The notes below the pieces were generated by a model. It was not told the origin of the DNA. It did not search any database and worked only from the letters and a program-made list of their open reading frames with translations. 64,000 nucleotides of DNA from Labilibaculum sp. GTDB lineage: Bacteria > Bacteroidota > Bacteroidia > Bacteroidales > Marinifilaceae. Shown here piece after piece: positions 59,692-64,000 of the stretch. Every line of letters begins with the position of its first letter. Positions within the stretch are counted from its first letter, which is position 1. The stretch covers positions 3,162,001 to 3,226,000 of the forward strand of contig NZ_OY761461.1 in NCBI RefSeq assembly GCF_963664555.1, given 5' to 3'. A program made the position numbers and the translations under genes.

Positions 59692-61827
59692 TTATTTCTT
59701 TCTCCAAACCGTCATCTGCGATATGGTATGTTGAAATTTCCGCGATGTTTCGCGAATTACAAAAGGAACATCCTTGGGCTCATCCAGTAATTCAAAATGG
59801 TCTTTTAAAACCTCCTTTAAACCATCTAATGTTGTGTAAGGTTCTCCATCTTTTCGGAATCCTCCTACCCACTTATCAGCCTCGGTAAATTCTTCCAGCC
59901 AAGTATAGGGTGAAGTGAGAACCAAAATTCCACCATCATTGATCCGAAAATGCATCTCTTGCAAAAATTGAATCGGATCGTACAGTCTGTCGATTAAATT
60001 GCCTGCAAACACCAAATCGTATCCGGTATAAATGGGTTTTAAATTGCAGGCATCTGCTTGAAAAAATTCAACTTTATCGCGAACAGAATCCAAGCCGCAA
60101 TCATCTAACTTAATTTCCTGATAACTTGTCAGTTTCCCTTCTTCCTGTCGGATATACTTTAATTTTCCGGTTTCTTTCAACTGAGTTCCAATACGAATGA
60201 AACGGGCTGAAAAATCCAAACCTGTTACCTTATCAAAATATTTCGCCAACTCGAAAGTTGTTCTGCCCGTTGCACATCCTATATCCAGTGCATTTCCTTT
60301 GTTCAGACTTTTTAAATGATCTTTGATAAAAGCAAGACAAGTTTTAGAATAATCTTTCACACCAAAATATTCCTTTCCATACTGGAATTCACAATATTGC
60401 GATACTAAACCATCCGTTTCATAGTAATCTGTTTCAATTAGCACCTCCTGATCTGATTCAATGTATCGAAAACCAGCATGTTGAAAAAAATGACGCCGAA
60501 AAGCATAACGGGAATCGCGAATGGCCAGATTTCCTGTCGATATCCAGGAACCACCTTTAATCAGATTGTGCTTGGCATCAAAAGTTGGCGTTGAAAAATC
60601 ATCGTAAAACGGATGAATCTCAAAACCATCCAAACCTGAAATAGGCATCTCTGTCCATTGCCAAACGTTACCAATTACATCATAAAAACCACCGGTTTCA
60701 AATTTATCCACAGGACAGGATGAAGCGTAATGCTCCAAATTAATATTCCCGGGAGCCGTTTCCCATTCAGGTTGATCTGCAATTTTTAATGAATCTCGTA
60801 AGCGATAATACTCTGCCTCGGTTGGCAGACGCAAAGTTTTGCCTGTCTTCGCAGATTTCCAGTTACAGAAAGCCTTTGCTTCCAGATAATTTACCTCAAC
60901 AGGCCAATTCCAAGGCATTTCAATCATCTCGAGCATGGTACGAAGCTTCCATTCGCTTCCTTCTTTCAGCCACCACAAAGGATGCTCACATTTTTTATAA
61001 GTCACCCAGCCCCAGCCTTCTTCCGTCCACCATTTTTCTGTTTTGTATCCATCATCGTCAACAAAAGCCTTAAACTCCTCATTCGTAACCAAAAACTTAG
61101 ATGCATGAAATGATTTAATTTTAGACTGGAATTCTCCAAACTCATTGTCCCAGCCATACAAGGCATTGTCCTTGCCTTTTCCTATTCTTACCTTTCCCGA
61201 TTTCACTTTTAACAATTCATTGACCGGAGCATTTCCCCATTCCTTACAAATCTTAAACAACAAATTGGGTTTTATCAAATAGATGGGCAACTGACGAATC
61301 AGTACCGATGATGTTTCGATATGAATTCGCTGATGCTCTATTCCCATCAGTATTACCCAAAACTGACTTTCCCAATTGATAGGAATTTTCAGCGGAAGCT
61401 CTAAAATCAGCTTCTCAATCATCTTCTTTGCTTCATTACGATATGCCAGAGTTTCCTGCATCGTTGGCCATTCGTAATGTTTGTCATTCAAATCATCCCA
61501 CGACATTTCGTCCACTCCCACAGCAAACATCGATTCAAATTTTGGATTTAATCTATCGGTGATGATTCCTGCCAATATCAATTTATTTACGAAAAAGGTG
61601 GCTGTATGTCCAAAATAAAAAGCCAGAGGATGGCGCAATGGATCAGCCCGGTGTAAAAATGCCTCTTGTCCGTTTAAGCAATCGTATAGGAGTTCATCCA
61701 ATTCCCATGTCTTTCTAAAATAGTTGAGAATCTCTTTTCTTTTTTCTTCTGGATTCCCTTGGTTCAATATCGGTGTTTTAGTCACCAATAAATCTTGACG
61801 ACTCTTTGTTTCTATCATATTTTCCAT
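59692..61827 (-). CDS. ovoA: OvoA-type 5-histidylcysteine sulfoxide synthase with methyltransferase domain
   Basis: A 711-residue multidomain enzyme for ovothiol synthesis. The N-terminal DinB-like domain (about 20-195) carries the iron site in GIEHQRIHIETS (HxxxHxE). A formylglycine-enzyme-like domain follows (about 205-465; RIGKGKDNALYGWDNEFGEF, LRLPTEAEYYRLRD, GNVWQWTEMP, GGSWISTG). The C-terminal part (about 475-711) is an SAM methyltransferase (ALDIGCATGRTTFELAKYF). OvoA oxidatively couples cysteine and histidine; the methyltransferase domain then methylates the imidazole. A separate OvoB-type lyase is not in the window. Ovothiol is a thiol antioxidant, consistent with the oxyR-like gene nearby. 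ATG 61827 or 61818. Confidence 0.9.
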   Translation of the reverse strand: MENMIETKSRQDLLVTKTPILNQGNPEEKRKEILNYFRKTWELDELLYDCLNGQEAFLHRADPLRHPLAFYFGHTATFFVNKLILAGIITDRLNPKFESMFAVGVDEMSWDDLNDKHYEWPTMQETLAYRNEAKKMIEKLILELPLKIPINWESQFWVILMGIEHQRIHIETSSVLIRQLPIYLIKPNLLFKICKEWGNAPVNELLKVKSGKVRIGKGKDNALYGWDNEFGEFQSKIKSFHASKFLVTNEEFKAFVDDDGYKTEKWWTEEGWGWVTYKKCEHPLWWLKEGSEWKLRTMLEMIEMPWNWPVEVNYLEAKAFCNWKSAKTGKTLRLPTEAEYYRLRDSLKIADQPEWETAPGNINLEHYASSCPVDKFETGGFYDVIGNVWQWTEMPISGLDGFEIHPFYDDFSTPTFDAKHNLIKGGSWISTGNLAIRDSRYAFRRHFFQHAGFRYIESDQEVLIETDYYETDGLVSQYCEFQYGKEYFGVKDYSKTCLAFIKDHLKSLNKGNALDIGCATGRTTFELAKYFDKVTGLDFSARFIRIGTQLKETGKLKYIRQEEGKLTSYQEIKLDDCGLDSVRDKVEFFQADACNLKPIYTGYDLVFAGNLIDRLYDPIQFLQEMHFRINDGGILVLTSPYTWLEEFTEADKWVGGFRKDGEPYTTLDGLKEVLKDHFELLDEPKDVPFVIRETSRKFQHTISQMTVWRKK

Positions 61828-61992
61828 AAAATTTCAGCTTTGAATATTCCATTTTCATTGCAAAAATGAAGTTAATAATTATTCTTATCCATTCAAAAAT
61901 CCATTGCAATGCAAGACAAGTAATCAACAATAAAAGGATTGTTTTTGTTTTAAGAAATTTTAGTAATTTAATAAGGCACTAATTCTCAACAC

Positions 61993-62235
61993 ATGAACTA
62001 TCTTATTTTTTTACTAATTGGACTTGTAGCCGGATGGATTGCGAGCATTTTATTAAAAGGTCGTGGTTATGGCATGATAATCAACCTGATTTTAGGTGTT
62101 ATTGGTTCCTTTATAGGAGGTACAATCTTTGGTATTTTTGGGATACATTTAAATGGATTCTTTGGTTTGCTTATATCTGCAACAGTAGGAGCTATTGTGC
62201 TAATTTGGGTGGTAGGCTTGTTTTCGAAGAAATAA
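61993..62235 (+). CDS. GlsB/YeaQ/YmgE family stress-response membrane protein
   Basis: An 80-residue protein with three hydrophobic helices and the glycine-rich pattern LVAGWIASILLKGRGYG and GVIGSFIGGTIFGIFGI, typical of transglycosylase-associated/GlsB proteins. These small membrane proteins are widespread and often stress-induced; their molecular role is unknown. It is divergent from ovoA. Confidence 0.92.
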   Translation: MNYLIFLLIGLVAGWIASILLKGRGYGMIINLILGVIGSFIGGTIFGIFGIHLNGFFGLLISATVGAIVLIWVVGLFSKK

Positions 62236-62304
62236 GGCTCGTTTTACAGCATTCACCCCTAAATCCCCTTTAGGGATTTGGGTTACATTTATGAATCCGA
62301 AACA

Positions 62305-62622
62305 CTATTTCTCGAAAAAATAATCCGATTCCACCTTACAGATTCGAACAGCATATTTTTCGTACCAATTCTCTTTGCCTCTTTCCTGAGCAATTTGATG
62401 AGCGGGATGTGCCTGCCATTTTTTAATTGCATCTAAACTCTCCCAATAAGAAACCGTTATTCCAGTCTCCTCCCTTGCTGATTCAACACCTAAAAATCCT
62501 GCTTGTCTTTTGGCCAATTCCATCATAGATTCAGCCATTTCTGAATAGCCATTATCAGCCGTTGTTTTTATTGATGAAAATATAACAGCATAATACGGTG
62601 TCCCGTTAGTTTTAGCAATCAT
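62305..62622 (-). CDS. ABM-domain (antibiotic biosynthesis monooxygenase-like) protein
   Basis: A 105-residue dimeric ferredoxin-like fold protein. YYAVIFSSIK, FLGVESAREETGITVSYWESLDAI (split: near residues 43-66) and WQAHPAHQIAQERGKENWYEKY match the ABM family. Such proteins include quinol and heme-degrading monooxygenases, but this copy gives no substrate clue. Its ATG overlaps the stop of the oxyR-like gene (ATGA), so the two are co-translated and probably under the same peroxide control. Confidence 0.85.
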   Translation of the reverse strand: MIAKTNGTPYYAVIFSSIKTTADNGYSEMAESMMELAKRQAGFLGVESAREETGITVSYWESLDAIKKWQAHPAHQIAQERGKENWYEKYAVRICKVESDYFFEK

Positions 62623-63566
62623 TTTTCTATAAAATTAGTTTTTACAATTTCCTTATCTTCTCCACTAAGCATTTGCGAAGGAACACTATCTTTAATAACC
62701 TGATTAATTACATTTAACAGATTTCGTCTCACTTCTGTTTTTAATGAAACCATAGTCACCTCTCTCACCTTCTTCCTCCCTTTAATCTCCTTTATCATTT
62801 CCTCCTGCTCCGAAGGAATCATCAAAGTAGAAAGTTCCGGCAAAAAAGTAATTCCTCCTTTGTATTCAACAATTCTTCGAAGTGCATCTATATTATTGCT
62901 CTCATAAACAAAATTTCCGTTCTGATTCGATTGAATACTGCAAATATTAGTCACCTGATCCATAAAACAGTTTCCTTCTCTTAGCAACCAAACATCCGAA
63001 TAATCCAATTTATTAATGTCTATTTTATCCTGTGAATACAACTCATGTTTATCAGACACATACAAATAAAACTGCTCGTAAAATAAGGGAGCCAAATCCA
63101 AATTACTTTTCAATTCAATTGGTGTTGAGATAATTCCACCATGAAAAGTTCCGGTTTTAATTCCCCGCAAAATATCTTCGGTAATTGCCTCCTGAATCCT
63201 TATTTTAATCCTGGGATACTTTTTATTCAACTCATCGATAAACAAAGGCACAAGAAATGGCGATAAGGTTGGAATAACGCCCAGGCAAACCTCTCCCTGA
63301 ATTTCTTCAGACAATTGAATGGCAAAATCTTCCAGTTGCTTCGATTCTGTCACCAAAAGTTGTGCTTTTTCCAAAAAAGCAATTCCATTTAAGGTCGGTT
63401 CCACATTTTTGGTCGACCGATCGAAAAGAATAATACCCAACTCATCCTCTAAAGCCTGTATCTGCAAACTAACAGCCGGCTGCGATACTCCCATAGATTT
63501 GGCAACACCGATGTAACTTCCCAAACGGCCTAAGGCCAAAGCGTATTTTAATTGTTTTAAGGTCAT
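62619..63566 (-). CDS. oxyR: OxyR-like LysR-family peroxide regulator
   Basis: A 315-residue LysR-type regulator. The N-terminal winged helix (MTLKQLKYALALGRLGSY, then GVSQPAVSLQIQALEDELG) binds DNA. The effector domain has REGNCFMDQVTNIC near residue 200, matching the two redox cysteines of E. coli OxyR (Cys199 and Cys208) with exact eight-residue spacing. This suggests it forms a disulfide upon H2O2 exposure and activates antioxidant genes. It is first in an operon with the ABM-domain gene. Confidence 0.88.
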   Translation of the reverse strand: MTLKQLKYALALGRLGSYIGVAKSMGVSQPAVSLQIQALEDELGIILFDRSTKNVEPTLNGIAFLEKAQLLVTESKQLEDFAIQLSEEIQGEVCLGVIPTLSPFLVPLFIDELNKKYPRIKIRIQEAITEDILRGIKTGTFHGGIISTPIELKSNLDLAPLFYEQFYLYVSDKHELYSQDKIDINKLDYSDVWLLREGNCFMDQVTNICSIQSNQNGNFVYESNNIDALRRIVEYKGGITFLPELSTLMIPSEQEEMIKEIKGRKKVREVTMVSLKTEVRRNLLNVINQVIKDSVPSQMLSGEDKEIVKTNFIEK

Positions 63567-63700
63567 TCAATAACTTTTTCTTATTTGAACCATGAAGTTA
63601 ATTAAATTTTGTTTAAATGGATTTTGAATTGAAATTTTAGACCGGTGAAAAAACAACCAATAAAGTTAATCGGGCTTGAGTGAACAGGAAGATAGTTTTG

Positions 63701-63708
63701 TACCTTTG
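63701..63708 (+). promoter_or_regulatory. -7 element (TACCTTTG) upstream of the nucleosidase gene
   Basis: An exact TAnnTTTG match, with TTG at 63676-63678 as a possible -33 element (22-base spacing). It lies about 107 bases before the ATG at 63815. Confidence 0.5.
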
Positions 63709-63814
63709 GCAATTCACAAAAAAAGTTGACAAACTTGAGAATTGACGAAGTATTTAAGAGTGTGAAGATAAATAGTCTAATCACTTATTGCTCTCATCAG
63801 AAATCTTATTAAGT

Positions 63815-64000
63815 ATGAAAATTGGAATTATAGGTGCAATGGAAGTCGAAGTTGTGAAGCTTCGCGATCAATTGTCCAATAGAAAAGAACAGAAAAAAGG
63901 CTCCTTTGTTTTTTATACAGGTACTTTAAACAATGTTGAAATTGTTTTGCTTCAATCGGGTATTGGAAAAGTAAATGCAGCTATCGGGGCAACTTTACTC
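63815..64000 (+). CDS. mtnN: MTA/SAH nucleosidase, N-terminal part (gene runs off the window)
   Basis: The first 62 codons are visible. [18 protein letters not shown] at the start and [19 protein letters not shown] match 5'-methylthioadenosine/S-adenosylhomocysteine nucleosidase (the usual opening is IGAMEEEV). The enzyme cleaves adenine from MTA and SAH, recycling by-products of SAM-dependent methylation and polyamine synthesis. The remainder lies beyond base 64000. Confidence 0.85.
   Translation, partial: MKIGIIGAMEVEVVKLRDQLSNRKEQKKGSFVFYTGTLNNVEIVLLQSGIGKVNAAIGATLL

Noticed and set aside
63720..63812. Short frame before the nucleosidase gene as a leader peptide
   Set aside because: It has no ATG and no associated hairpin, and can be explained by chance in the leader.

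Overview
The window is a piece of a Bacteroidetes chromosome. Supporting features are paired SusC/SusD transporters, a secreted protease with a C-terminal type IX secretion (Por) sorting tail, a FecI-type sigma factor with a FecR/DUF4974 anti-sigma, AT-rich DNA, starts without Shine-Dalgarno sequences, and TAnnTTTG promoter elements. Two sensory [FeFe]-hydrogenase-like genes suggest an anaerobic or facultatively anaerobic lifestyle, while an OxyR-type regulator and an OvoA-type ovothiol synthase suggest exposure to oxygen. A marine Marinilabiliales/Marinifilaceae-like organism fits, but that placement is inference. No rRNA, tRNA, CRISPR array, prophage or insertion sequence was recognised.

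Layout. (1) 1-18.5 kb is a glycan utilisation locus, probably for alpha-mannosides: a partial GH65-like gene, two GH92 alpha-mannosidases, a LamG-domain surface lipoprotein, SusD and SusC, all on the minus strand. A divergent, unusual membrane-spanning regulator follows (LamG plus beta-propeller outside, SARP/BTAD-like DNA-binding part inside), then a lacI-MFS transporter-ROK kinase operon with a tandem LacI-type operator. (2) 18.8-22.4 kb holds proC, a secreted lysyl-endopeptidase-like protease and a single-domain response regulator. (3) 22.4-28.8 kb is a redox or H2 signalling operon with two tandem pairs of sensory hydrogenase-like protein and SpoIIE/PP2C phosphatase, separated by a [2Fe-2S] thioredoxin-like ferredoxin. 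(4) 29.2-36.1 kb has a PQQ-propeller protein, an outer-membrane-lipoprotein-sorting-like protein, an unknown protein, a GC-rich 42-bp tandem repeat, a small membrane protein, an outer-membrane phospholipase A, RidA and a TrpG/PabA amidotransferase. (5) 36.2-49.6 kb is mostly housekeeping: lptD-like, amidase, mlaD-like, dnaA, an EamA transporter, a YigZ-family gene, pyrB-pyrI behind an apparent attenuator, and a flavoprotein lacking its redox disulfide. (6) 49.7-52.1 kb carries an ECF sigma factor with small membrane proteins. (7) 52.4-59.6 kb is a surface-signalling cluster: TonB receptor, FecI-type sigma, FecR, and two surface proteins with about 16-residue GVQISGVxN repeats, one carrying an STN domain. 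Three promoters here share TAGGGk-N12-CAATTGTC. (8) 59.7-64 kb has ovoA, a GlsB/YeaQ-like gene, an ABM monooxygenase-like gene, an oxyR-like gene and the start of an MTA/SAH nucleosidase gene.

How it works together (inference): GH92 enzymes release mannose from glycans captured by SusCD and the LamG lipoprotein; the MFS permease imports sugar and the ROK kinase phosphorylates it, under LacI control; the LamG/propeller regulator probably senses the glycan in the periplasm. The hydrogenase-like sensors probably pass a redox or H2 signal to PP2C phosphatases. The FecI/FecR cluster appears to control its own TonB receptor and repeat proteins. The most promising candidates for undescribed biology are the STN-repeat surface-signalling cluster with its shared promoter, the duplicated but diverged hydrogenase-phosphatase modules, and the single-polypeptide glycan sensor/SARP regulator.
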